Source of the DNA: UBA1081 sp964613045
GTDB taxonomy: Bacteria > Bacillota > Clostridia > Oscillospirales > Acutalibacteraceae
Direction of reading: 5' to 3'
Assembly (NCBI GenBank): GCA_964613045.1
Contig: CAZTFS010000107.1
Coordinates: 1-6,726, forward strand
Length of the DNA stretch: 6,726 nucleotides
Every line of letters starts with the position of its first letter. Positions within the stretch are counted from its first letter, which is position 1. The notes below the pieces were generated by a model that was given only the letters and a program-made list of their open reading frames with translations, did no database searches and was not told the origin of the DNA. This document shows positions 1 through 5,203 of the stretch, in pieces. A program made the position numbers and the translations under genes.

Positions 1-437
1 ACTTTTTACAATTAGCAGAAATGAAATGGGAACATTCTGCTGAAGATGATATTACATATGGTGAAACAAACATTGTCGGCGTAGATAAGCAGGGGTTCAT
101 AGATGATTACATCACTTTTCTAAAAAATGATTCTACATACACTGTTTTTGTTTTGGAGCAAGACGGTATTGTGATTTCTGCAATGTATGTTGCAATTATT
201 AATAAAGTACCGAAGCCAAAAGTAAGCAAGTCATACATCGCATATCTTACTAATGTTCATACAATGAGTGAATACAGAAATAAAGGTTACGGAACTGAAT
301 TACTTTCATACATCAAGAACTATCTGAAAGAAAAAGGCTGTGAATTAATCTTCGTATGGCCGAGTGATAACTCTGTTAATTGGTATCAGCGAAATGGTTT
401 CAATGCAGAAAATGATATTTTGGAATGTGAGTTTTAA
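1..437 (+). CDS. GNAT family N-acetyltransferase, 5'-partial
   Basis: This is a GNAT-fold acetyltransferase, expected to move an acetyl group from acetyl-CoA to an amine; the substrate is unknown. Counting from the ATG at 21, the acetyl-CoA signature is R86-N-K-G89-Y-G91-T (RxxGxG), followed by helix residues ELLSYIKNYL. The C-terminal segment S118-VNWYQRNGF is the usual motif B, where a Tyr (Y122) often acts as general acid. I treat the gene as running in from the left edge. The frame is open back to base 3 and reads FLQLAE before the ATG, which matches the normal first helix of this family, and no Shine-Dalgarno sequence precedes the ATG at 21. If that ATG were used, the protein would be 138 residues and lack the first strand. 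The next gene starts two bases after its stop, so the two are probably cotranscribed. Family call is firm; the true start lies outside the window. Confidence 0.85.
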   Translation, partial: FLQLAEMKWEHSAEDDITYGETNIVGVDKQGFIDDYITFLKNDSTYTVFVLEQDGIVISAMYVAIINKVPKPKVSKSYIAYLTNVHTMSEYRNKGYGTELLSYIKNYLKEKGCELIFVWPSDNSVNWYQRNGFNAENDILECEF

Positions 438-439
438 TT

Positions 440-958
440 ATGAAAAATATTTACGAACAATGCCCTACATACGAAACTGAATCCTTTTTTCTTCGCTTAG
501 TAAAGTTAGATGATGCGGAAGATTTACTTTGTTGCTATTCAGACAGAGCAAATGTTAAGAAATTTAATGCTGATTTCTGCACAAGCGATTTTTACTATTC
601 CACAGTTGAAGAGATGGAAAATTGTATCAGATTTTGGTTAGAAGAATATCAAAAACAATATTATGTTCGTTTTTCAGTTACTCCGAAAAGTAATAATAAA
701 GCAATCGGTACAGTTGAAATTTTTGGCGGTGAAGCAGGTGTATTAAGAATTGATCTATCATCAGAATATAATACCGAAAAATCATTTGCCGAAATAATTA
801 AACTGACCATAGAGCAATTTGTTGATGATTTCGGAATAGAAAGCATTAAAATAAAAACTTCAAACATACCTGAAAAAATCAACTGTATTGAAAATCTCGG
901 TTTCATCCCTTCTGAAACCTATCGTACAGAATTTGGTTATCACGAATATAACATTTAA
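440..958 (+). CDS. Divergent GNAT (RimJ/RimL-like) acetyltransferase domain protein
   Basis: This is a 172-residue protein with the layout of the Acetyltransf_3 (RimJ/RimL-like) GNAT family. It begins with E-T-x-x-F-F-L-R-L (about residues 12-20) and D24-D-A-E, the typical opening in which an ETERL-R strand leads into the first helix. The central strands include AIGTVEIFG (88-96), and the C-terminal part has I142-x-E-K-I-N-C-I-E-N-L-G-F155, the usual 'N-x-x-S-x-x-x-x-x-x-L-G-F' block. The acetyl-CoA loop expected near residues 105-118 reads L-S-S-E-Y-N-T-E-K-S-F and lacks RxxGxG/A, so cofactor binding may be weakened or lost. It starts two bases after the preceding GNAT gene and is followed after 13 bases by the DUF3795 gene, so it is probably the middle gene of an operon. 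Its Shine-Dalgarno is weak (GTGAG inside the upstream gene), suggesting translational coupling. Family fairly sure; activity uncertain. Confidence 0.78.
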   Translation: MKNIYEQCPTYETESFFLRLVKLDDAEDLLCCYSDRANVKKFNADFCTSDFYYSTVEEMENCIRFWLEEYQKQYYVRFSVTPKSNNKAIGTVEIFGGEAGVLRIDLSSEYNTEKSFAEIIKLTIEQFVDDFGIESIKIKTSNIPEKINCIENLGFIPSETYRTEFGYHEYNI

Positions 959-971
959 GTTGGTGGCTGTT

Positions 972-1349
972 ATGAAAAGAGAATTAGGAATCGCAAGATG
1001 CGGTCTTGCTTGCTGTTTATGTTCTGAAAATGTTACTTGTAACGGTTGTAATTCGGGTAACTGCCCTGATAATGATTGGTGCGAAAACAAAAAATGTTCT
1101 CAGAAAAAAGGATTAGACCATTGCTACGAGTGTACTGAGAATTGCAGAAAAGGTTTATTAAGTAAAATTAAGCCATACACCTTTAACCTTTTTATCAGGC
1201 AGTATGGTGAAGAAAAGCTGTTGGACTGCCTTGAAAGAAACGAGCAAAACGGAGTCGTTTATCACCGTGAAGGTATTAATGGTGATTATGATTATTTCTC
1301 TGATACTGACCGCTTAATTGATTTTATTTTGAATGGCAAAACTGAATAA
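972..1349 (+). CDS. DUF3795 cysteine-rich protein
   Basis: The product is a small (125 residue) cysteine-rich protein of the DUF3795 type, whose function is unknown. It opens with R9-C10-G-L-A-C14-C-x-C17, the family's characteristic C-G-L-x-C-x-x-C block. Twelve cysteines fall within residues 10-58 (10, 14, 15, 17, 23, 26, 31, 37, 42, 51, 54, 58), with a thirteenth at 86. The pairing of CxxC and CxC spacings suggests metal binding (zinc or an Fe-S cluster), but this is inference. The C-terminal half is non-cysteine and probably helical. I chose the ATG at 972 because homology begins there and GGTGG lies just upstream. The frame is open back to an ATG at 888, but that start would sit inside the preceding gene and add residues unlike the family. 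It is the last gene before the hairpin at 1357. DUF3795 proteins often sit beside acetyltransferases in Clostridia, which fits this context. Confidence 0.82.
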   Translation: MKRELGIARCGLACCLCSENVTCNGCNSGNCPDNDWCENKKCSQKKGLDHCYECTENCRKGLLSKIKPYTFNLFIRQYGEEKLLDCLERNEQNGVVYHREGINGDYDYFSDTDRLIDFILNGKTE

Positions 1350-1356
1350 TACATAT

Positions 1357-1386
1357 AACTGCTCTCACTTTTGTGAGGGCAGTTTT
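1357..1386 (+). terminator. Rho-independent terminator of the GNAT-GNAT-DUF3795 operon
   Basis: A 12-bp stem (AACTGCTCTCAC pairing with GTGAGGGCAGTT, one G-U wobble) closes a TTTT loop at 1369-1372 and runs into four T residues. It begins 8 bases after the DUF3795 stop. The short T run makes it a moderate rather than ideal terminator. Confidence 0.75.
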
Positions 1387-1416
1387 AAATATACGCAAAT
1401 CCGATTGCCGAAAATA

Positions 1417-1445
1417 TTGATTTGTTACCGAATATGTTGTATTAT
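1417..1445 (+). promoter_or_regulatory. Putative sigma-A promoter of the deoR-xre pair
   Basis: A TTGATT -35 box (1417-1422) is followed after 17 bases by a TATTAT -10 box (1440-1445). An overlapping alternative is TTGTTA (1422-1427) with TAGTAT (1445-1450). Both predict a transcript start near 1452-1457, roughly 35-40 bases before the DeoR start codon, and exclude the in-frame ATG at 1422. Confidence 0.5.
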
Positions 1446-1447
1446 AG

Positions 1448-1466
1448 TATCATCGGAGCCGATATA
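1448..1466 (+). promoter_or_regulatory. Palindrome over the deoR transcription start, candidate operator
   Basis: ATCGG-AG-CCGAT (1452-1463) is a perfect 5-bp dyad with a two-base centre. It extends to TAT/ATA (1448-1450 with 1464-1466) if C1451 is looped out. It sits just after the -10 box, where a repressor would block initiation. Autoregulation by the DeoR or XRE protein encoded next is an inference; a short dyad could also arise by chance. Confidence 0.35.
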
Positions 1467-1478
1467 AATCAATATTAC

Positions 1479-1483
1479 GGAGG
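1479..1483 (+). promoter_or_regulatory. Ribosome binding site fixing the DeoR start
   Basis: GGAGG lies 7 bases upstream of the ATG at 1491. A second ATG at 1497 would be 13 bases away, too far for this site, and the ATG at 1422 has no comparable site and lies inside the promoter. Confidence 0.8.
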
Positions 1484-1490
1484 TTTTCTT

Positions 1491-2267
1491 ATGTTTATGG
1501 AAGAACGACATCAGGAAATATCAGATATAATCAAAACAAACGGTAAAATTACAATTGCCGAAATAACAAGTAAATACGGAATTTCAGATGAATCAGCAAG
1601 ACGAGACTTGCGATTGCTTGAGCAGAAAGGTGTCTGCAAAAGAACTCACGGCGGAGCAATCGTACTGAGTCAGGTCAGTGTGATACCACCTTTGAACCGT
1701 CGGTATGACAATATGCCGATATTCCCTAATTACAAAGCAATTGCACAAATTGCAATTAAAGAAATCAAAGAAAATGACATTGTTTATCTTACAAGCGGTT
1801 CATTCGGACACATTGTCATATCGCTTCTGCCGAGGAATATTCATTTCACTGTAGTTGTAAACTGTGTTGACTTTGCAAAAGAACTGAGAGATTTTGAAAA
1901 TATTGATGTTTATATCGCAGGCGGAAAAATGCGTAAAAGCGGCTCTGTAGTTGACACATTTGCAATAGATTTTGTAAGTAAGCTGCATTTTGATGTTTGT
2001 TTTATCACGGGCTCGGGATTAACAGCAGATTTCGGACTTTCCAACGGTTCTGATGAAACTGCAACATTTCAGAGGACTGTTCTTAAAAACAGCAGAAAGA
2101 AATGTCTGTTAATGCCAAGTGCAAAAGTCGGTGTAAATTCTTTTGTAAAGGTCTGCAATGCCAACGAATTCAATATGATTATTACCGACTGGGACTGTGC
2201 CGAAGAACAAATTACTTCTCTTGAAGATACAGGAATCAGAGTAATCGTTGCCGAGGAATCAAAATGA
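1491..2267 (+). CDS. DeoR/GlpR family transcriptional regulator
   Basis: This is a 258-residue DeoR-family regulator, the usual family length. These proteins repress sugar or nucleoside genes and are relieved by a phosphorylated sugar bound to the C-terminal domain. The N-terminal HTH spans about residues 5-57: E4-E-R-H-Q-E-I, then I-A-E-I-T-S-K-Y-G-I-S-D-E-S-A-R-R-D-L-R-L-L-E and the wing R51-T-H-G-G-A. The C-terminal DeoRC domain shows A-G-G-K (143-146), F171-I-T-G-S-G-L, P209-S-A-K-V-G and I231-T-D. The effector loop, normally D-x-G-T-T, reads T101-S-G-S-F, so the ligand may be unusual. Start 1491 is set by GGAGG. The stop TGA overlaps the next ATG (ATGA), so the small XRE regulator is translationally coupled. 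No sugar enzyme or transporter lies within view, so the target is unknown. Confidence 0.9.
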   Translation: MFMEERHQEISDIIKTNGKITIAEITSKYGISDESARRDLRLLEQKGVCKRTHGGAIVLSQVSVIPPLNRRYDNMPIFPNYKAIAQIAIKEIKENDIVYLTSGSFGHIVISLLPRNIHFTVVVNCVDFAKELRDFENIDVYIAGGKMRKSGSVVDTFAIDFVSKLHFDVCFITGSGLTADFGLSNGSDETATFQRTVLKNSRKKCLLMPSAKVGVNSFVKVCNANEFNMIITDWDCAEEQITSLEDTGIRVIVAEESK

Positions 2268-2461
2268 GCCGGGAACTGAAACTGCGGAATCTGATTTTAG
2301 ACAGATATCCGAGTCTGAGACAATTCGCCATTGAAGCCGATATCCCATACAGCACTCTGATGACCTTACTGTCCCGTGATGTCGGCGGTGCATCATTTGA
2401 TGTGATAATCAAAATCTGTAAACAGTTAGAAGTTGACCCGATGGAATTTTATAGTGAATAA
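2264..2461 (+). CDS. Small XRE/Cro-type helix-turn-helix regulator
   Basis: This 65-residue protein consists almost entirely of one Cro/C1-type HTH. Helix 2-turn-helix 3 runs from about S17 to R38 (L-R-Q-F-A-x-x-A-D-I-P-Y-S-T-L), followed by G41-G-A-S-F-D-V-I-I-K-I-C, the fourth helix, and L-E-V-D-P at 55-59. There is no sensor or oligomerisation domain. Its ATG shares bases with the DeoR stop (ATGA), so expression depends on DeoR translation and both proteins should be made together. It ends immediately before a strong hairpin. Such small XRE proteins can act as free regulators, antitoxins or phage-type repressors; no toxin partner is adjacent, so I favour a co-regulator of the DeoR locus. 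Confidence 0.85.
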   Translation: MSRELKLRNLILDRYPSLRQFAIEADIPYSTLMTLLSRDVGGASFDVIIKICKQLEVDPMEFYSE

Positions 2462-2504
2462 AAAGTGAAGGATAGCTCCGATTAAAGAGCTATCCTTCTT
2501 TTAT
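2461..2504. terminator. Bidirectional terminator between convergent xre and araC-GNAT genes
   Basis: A perfect 12-bp stem (GAAGGATAGCTC 2467-2478 with GAGCTATCCTTC 2487-2498) closes an 8-base loop. On the plus strand it is followed by TTTTA, and on the minus strand by the A-run at 2461-2464, read as TTTT. The xre stop ends at 2461 and the minus-strand gene's stop is at 2501-2503, so one hairpin serves both. Confidence 0.88.
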
Positions 2505-3682
2505 ACTATATCAAATCTTCTGTTTACAACTGTATATCCCAAATCGGTAGAAGTAAAGTTGCCGTGTGTTTTTGCATATTCTCCGTGCTGAATGTCATCA
2601 AAGGGCAAAGTACCTTTTGACAGAATATCATTAGTCACAAACTTAAAAATTGTTTTATAAAGCTTGTCGTTTTCCTTGCCGTCGGCAAAACGGATTGAAC
2701 AGCAGTTATTCAGTCTCATTCCGTGTACTTCATCAATTCCGCACCCTGCAACGGCAATCAGATTATCCTTTTCAAAAACACCGTATTCAAGATTGTTTTC
2801 ATCGAGATAATCCTGATCGTTAAATAAGTGCTTTATATATCCGTCTTTTCTGCCGTTTGCCCATTTTGTGATTGCTTTTTTGTCATTCGGTGTAAGCAGT
2901 CTGATTGTGATATTCTCGGGAAGTGAACATTCGAAAGGCTCACCGAAATATAATGCCTGCGGTGTGACTTTCAGGTTTTCATCAACACCGTAAGATGTAA
3001 GAATTTCTTTAACCTCTGCTTCATTTTTATCAGAATAAAATGTTTTTCTCTGCGGAAAGCGTTCTATCCAATCAGCCAACAGTTTGAAATCATCCGTCAT
3101 TATTTCAAGATAACATTTGCCGTTAAAATCATCACCTATGCCAATAAAACCGTTTTCATAGTTTCCGTCAGGGGCAACGATTGTTAGTCCGCAGTATTTG
3201 ATTGTTGTGCAGAAATAACCGTATCGTTTTGCATCCTTTTCGAGAAGCAAATCAATCACTTCCGAAGAGTCAACAAGCTTAAAATCGGGATTATTATGCA
3301 CAAATCGGCTTCCAACGGTTTTGTCCGTTATCTCCCCCATATACATTATTCTGTTTTTGTTGTCAGTACGGTATTCGCTCGGAGTAATGCCGTACTTTTT
3401 CTTGAATGCTTTTGTGAATCCTTCGTGGGAATCGTAGCCGATTTCAAGTGCAATTTCAAGCACCGATTTGTCGGTAGTACGAAGAAGATAAGCCGCCTGC
3501 TTCAAACGGATATAATTTATATATGCGGTAACCGTAAAGCCTGTGTGAGAAAGAAAAATGCGGTTGAAATAGTCAATTGAAAAGCCAGCATTCCTCGCAA
3601 CCTCTTCAACGGATATACCGTTTTCGGTTGCATTCTGCTTTGCAAAATTCACCGCATTGAAAATAAGTTCTGTATTTTCCAT
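2501..3682 (-). CDS. AraC-type HTH regulator fused to a C-terminal GNAT-like domain
   Basis: This 393-residue protein joins a DNA-binding and an enzyme-like domain. Residues about 7-106 are a complete AraC/XylS double HTH: I23-S-V-E-E-V-A-R-N-A-G-F with Y38-F-N-R-I-F, then S73-V-L-E-I-A-L-E-I-G-Y with F89-T-K-A-F-K-K-K-Y-G-I-T-P-S-E-Y-R105. Residues about 110-257 are an alpha/beta stretch I cannot assign firmly. Residues about 258-393 (I-T-I-R-L-L-T-P-N-D, G301-V-F-E-K-D-N-L-I-A-V-A-G, N375-F-T-S-T-D-L-G-Y) follow the order of a GNAT fold. The usual RxxGxG/A loop is absent, so the C-terminus may sense a ligand or acyl-CoA rather than catalyse. In most AraC proteins the HTH is C-terminal; here it comes first, as in SoxS/Rob-like fusions with a trailing effector domain. 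AGGAG lies 8 bases before the ATG. Its own promoter is likely in the 107-base gap upstream. Confidence 0.85.
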   Translation of the reverse strand: MENTELIFNAVNFAKQNATENGISVEEVARNAGFSIDYFNRIFLSHTGFTVTAYINYIRLKQAAYLLRTTDKSVLEIALEIGYDSHEGFTKAFKKKYGITPSEYRTDNKNRIMYMGEITDKTVGSRFVHNNPDFKLVDSSEVIDLLLEKDAKRYGYFCTTIKYCGLTIVAPDGNYENGFIGIGDDFNGKCYLEIMTDDFKLLADWIERFPQRKTFYSDKNEAEVKEILTSYGVDENLKVTPQALYFGEPFECSLPENITIRLLTPNDKKAITKWANGRKDGYIKHLFNDQDYLDENNLEYGVFEKDNLIAVAGCGIDEVHGMRLNNCCSIRFADGKENDKLYKTIFKFVTNDILSKGTLPFDDIQHGEYAKTHGNFTSTDLGYTVVNRRFDIV

Positions 3683-3705
3683 AGTAACATCTCCTGAACA
3701 TAATA

Positions 3706-3747
3706 GTGTGTAAAAATCGACCTTTACAACACCATTATATCTGTAAG
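3706..3747. promoter_or_regulatory. Three TGTAAA-type half-sites in the araC-GNAT leader, candidate operator
   Basis: TGTAAA (3709-3714) and TTTACA (3723-3728) form an inverted repeat with an 8-base gap. It extends by GTG/CAC on the outside (3706-3708 with 3730-3732) if A3729 is looped out. A third copy, TGTAA, is at 3742-3746. The repeats straddle a TATAAT on the minus strand. Binding by the encoded AraC-type protein (autoregulation) is an inference. Confidence 0.4.
3734..3739 (-). promoter_or_regulatory. Putative -10 box for the araC-GNAT gene
   Basis: Read on the minus strand this is a consensus TATAAT, placed to give a leader of about 45 bases before the ATG. No good -35 lies at 16-18 bases, consistent with activator dependence or with a chance match. 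An alternative, TTGTAA (3729-3724) with TATTAT (3705-3700), has an 18-base spacer but would start transcription inside the ribosome binding site. Confidence 0.35.
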
Positions 3748-3789
3748 CAGAAATGTTTTCTTGAACAAAAACGATTTATTGCAAAATTA

Positions 3790-4236
3790 TCATATATGAA
3801 GTTTATATATTCTTTGTTTCTCCATGTTTTCACGGTATGCAAAATAATCTTCAGGCGGTTTTGCTATTTCAATTAGTTCTGCACCGAGTTTTTCAATTGT
3901 TTTGAAGGAAGCAATATTGCTTTCGTCACAAGTAAGTATCAATTCATCCATATCGTGTGCTTTTGCCACCTGTAATACAAGCTTGCACGCTTTATATGAA
4001 TAATTATTGCCTCGGTATTCCTTATCAATTTCGTAACCGATATTACCATTATAATGAGAATGATAATTATTGCCTATACGAATACTTATTTTCCCGACAG
4101 CAGTATCATTGACAAAAACATCAAAGTAATAAAAGGGCAACAATTCATCATCACCCGGATATTTCTGACAAATTTTTAATGTAACTTCATCGTTTGACAA
4201 AATATCAAAGTTGTTCATAAATTCAAATTTATTCAT
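3790..4236 (-). CDS. GNAT family N-acetyltransferase
   Basis: This 148-residue GNAT protein is predicted to acetylate an unknown amine from acetyl-CoA. The order is typical: V47-G-K-I-S-I-R-I, then N65-I-G-Y-E-I and E73-Y-R-G-N-N-Y-S-Y-K-A for the cofactor loop. Next come L99-I-L-T-C-D-E-S-N-I-A-S-F-K-T-I-E-K-L-G-A119, a clear motif B. The loop R75-G-N-N-Y-S departs from RxxGxG/A at the first Gly position, but the pattern E-Y-R-G-x-x-Y is seen in many related proteins, so activity is plausible. Start 4236 is set by AAGGTG six bases upstream; the longer open frame back to 4350 lies within the kinase gene and is unrelated to GNAT. The ATG lies eight bases inside the end of the kinase gene, indicating translational coupling. 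It is the last gene of the minus-strand operon; I see no clear hairpin after it. Confidence 0.87.
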   Translation of the reverse strand: MNKFEFMNNFDILSNDEVTLKICQKYPGDDELLPFYYFDVFVNDTAVGKISIRIGNNYHSHYNGNIGYEIDKEYRGNNYSYKACKLVLQVAKAHDMDELILTCDESNIASFKTIEKLGAELIEIAKPPEDYFAYRENMEKQRIYKLHI

Positions 4237-4720
4237 TCGTATCACCTTGATAAACAACATCAATTTCTGCTTCGTTCGGAACTTCAAATATTGAAGCAAA
4301 CTTCGCTGCGAGATTGTCATCAACATAGTAAGCACTTGTTTCTTCTGCAAGCACAGCGTTGTTTCTCTTATTCAATCGATATTTCCATATTTCATCGCTG
4401 ACATCAATATAATGAATCTCACAATCAATATCACGGGATTTGTAAAACTCTTTTACAGTTAACCGTTCTGCTTTTGTCCAGAAGCCCCAATCAAGAACGA
4501 CATTAATATCCTTCTGAATAAGCTCTAAAGATTTGTTCAATAGATATTTTTCTGTTCTTTCAACATATTCATCGTGCTTATCGCCACAATGCTGACCGAA
4601 AAGAGCAAGTGTTATTTCATCAACTGAAAGCAATACAGCGTTGTTTTCGGCACACAGCTTCTGTGCATATGTAGTTTTACCGCAACAGATTTTGCCACAG
4701 ATTAAAAAGACTTTTGCCAT
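4229..4720 (-). CDS. P-loop nucleotide kinase-like protein (AAA_33 type)
   Basis: This 163-residue single-domain P-loop protein resembles the AAA_33 group of predicted kinases (relatives of chloramphenicol phosphotransferase, polynucleotide kinase and Zeta). The Walker A loop is G9-K-I-C-C-G14-K-T-T17. An acidic residue follows the second strand in S32-V-D34-E, a likely substrate-activating aspartate. V74-V-L-D77-W-G-F-W-T-K-A-E-R86 is the characteristic block of this family. R115 and R119 in W-K-Y-R-L-N-K-R are probable lid arginines. It therefore likely transfers phosphate from ATP to a small molecule or nucleotide. ATG 4720 is preferred: AAGGTG sits six bases upstream, whereas a GTG at 4729 falls inside that same site. 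It lies 16 bases after a GNAT gene and overlaps the next GNAT by 8 bases. Substrate unknown; a toxin role is not supported by neighbours. Confidence 0.85.
   Translation of the reverse strand: MAKVFLICGKICCGKTTYAQKLCAENNAVLLSVDEITLALFGQHCGDKHDEYVERTEKYLLNKSLELIQKDINVVLDWGFWTKAERLTVKEFYKSRDIDCEIHYIDVSDEIWKYRLNKRNNAVLAEETSAYYVDDNLAAKFASIFEVPNEAEIDVVYQGDTNE
4243..4248 (-). promoter_or_regulatory. Ribosome binding site for the downstream GNAT gene, inside the kinase coding region
   Basis: AAGGTG on the minus strand is six bases before the ATG at 4236. It lies within the last codons of the kinase gene, so ribosomes ending the kinase can reinitiate here. Confidence 0.7.
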
Positions 4721-4726
4721 AAGCAA

Positions 4727-4732
4727 CACCTT
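4727..4732 (-). promoter_or_regulatory. Ribosome binding site fixing the kinase start
   Basis: AAGGTG on the minus strand lies six bases before the ATG at 4720. The same motif and spacing precede the next gene. The GTG of this motif is the alternative in-frame start at 4729, which is therefore unlikely. Confidence 0.7.
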
Positions 4733-4736
4733 CTTA

Positions 4737-5162
4737 TTATATTTTCTTTATGAAACCGTAACTCTTTTTGAAGTAGCCCTGTGATTCATAAAATGCATGA
4801 GCATCCTCTCTCGGCAATCCGCTGTTTAATAGAACAACTTCAATATTATTTTCTTTTGCCCATTGTTCAGCAATTTTCAATAACTGTGTGCCGATACCTT
4901 TTCTGCGATATTCTTTTGAAACGGCAAGTGCAATAATTTTCATCCCCTCATTATCAAGTTCAAAAGCAAGGTAACTGACACAGCCTATGTAACCTACGAC
5001 CTTATCACCGTCACAGGCAACAAAAATCTGATAGTTGCCCCGTTTCAGCATTTCATTAATGCGATTATTTAGTTTATTAAGTTCACAGTTATAACCCAAA
5101 TCGTTTTCGAGAATATCCCGTATTGCCGAAATATCCTTACTTTCATATTTTCTGTAAATCAT
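4737..5162 (-). CDS. GNAT family N-acetyltransferase (PhnO-like)
   Basis: This 141-residue, complete and well-conserved GNAT enzyme is the most typical one in the window. It starts I2-Y-R-K-Y-E-S-K-D10 (first strand and helix), has I46-F-V-A-C-D-G-D-K-V-V-G-Y-I-G (strands 2-3) and I76-I-A-L-A-V as strand 4. The consensus cofactor loop follows: Y85-R-R-K-G89-I-G91-T-Q-L-L. The C-terminal block R118-E-D-A-H-A-F-Y125-E-S-Q-G-Y, with Y125 as likely general acid, is close to that of aminoalkylphosphonate acetyltransferase PhnO and aminoglycoside-type relatives. That likeness does not prove the substrate. GAGGTG lies five bases before the ATG. It follows the QxxDGGF protein gene by 41 bases and precedes the kinase by 16, so it is the second gene of the operon. 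Confidence 0.9.
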   Translation of the reverse strand: MIYRKYESKDISAIRDILENDLGYNCELNKLNNRINEMLKRGNYQIFVACDGDKVVGYIGCVSYLAFELDNEGMKIIALAVSKEYRRKGIGTQLLKIAEQWAKENNIEVVLLNSGLPREDAHAFYESQGYFKKSYGFIKKI

Positions 5163-5203
5163 AGTTACACCTCATATATGATTCTAATGGCATTTATGAA
5201 TTT

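Noticed and set aside
888..971. Longer start (ATG at 888) for the DUF3795 gene
   Set aside because: It lies wholly inside the preceding GNAT gene, the added residues do not resemble the family, and the homology starts at 972.
1422..1490. Longer start for the DeoR gene
   Set aside because: It overlaps the predicted promoter, has no ribosome site, and GGAGG points to 1491.
3296..3580. Open frame of 94 codons on the plus strand within the araC-GNAT gene
   Set aside because: It is antisense to a well-recognised AraC domain and has no ribosome site or recognisable product.
4237..4350. N-terminal extension of the GNAT that ends at 3790
   Set aside because: The extension is the kinase gene read in another frame; AAGGTG fixes the start at 4236.
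4229..4720. Zeta-type toxin of a toxin-antitoxin pair
   Set aside because: The protein is short for Zeta, no epsilon-like antitoxin is adjacent, and its neighbours are acetyltransferases; a metabolite kinase fits better.
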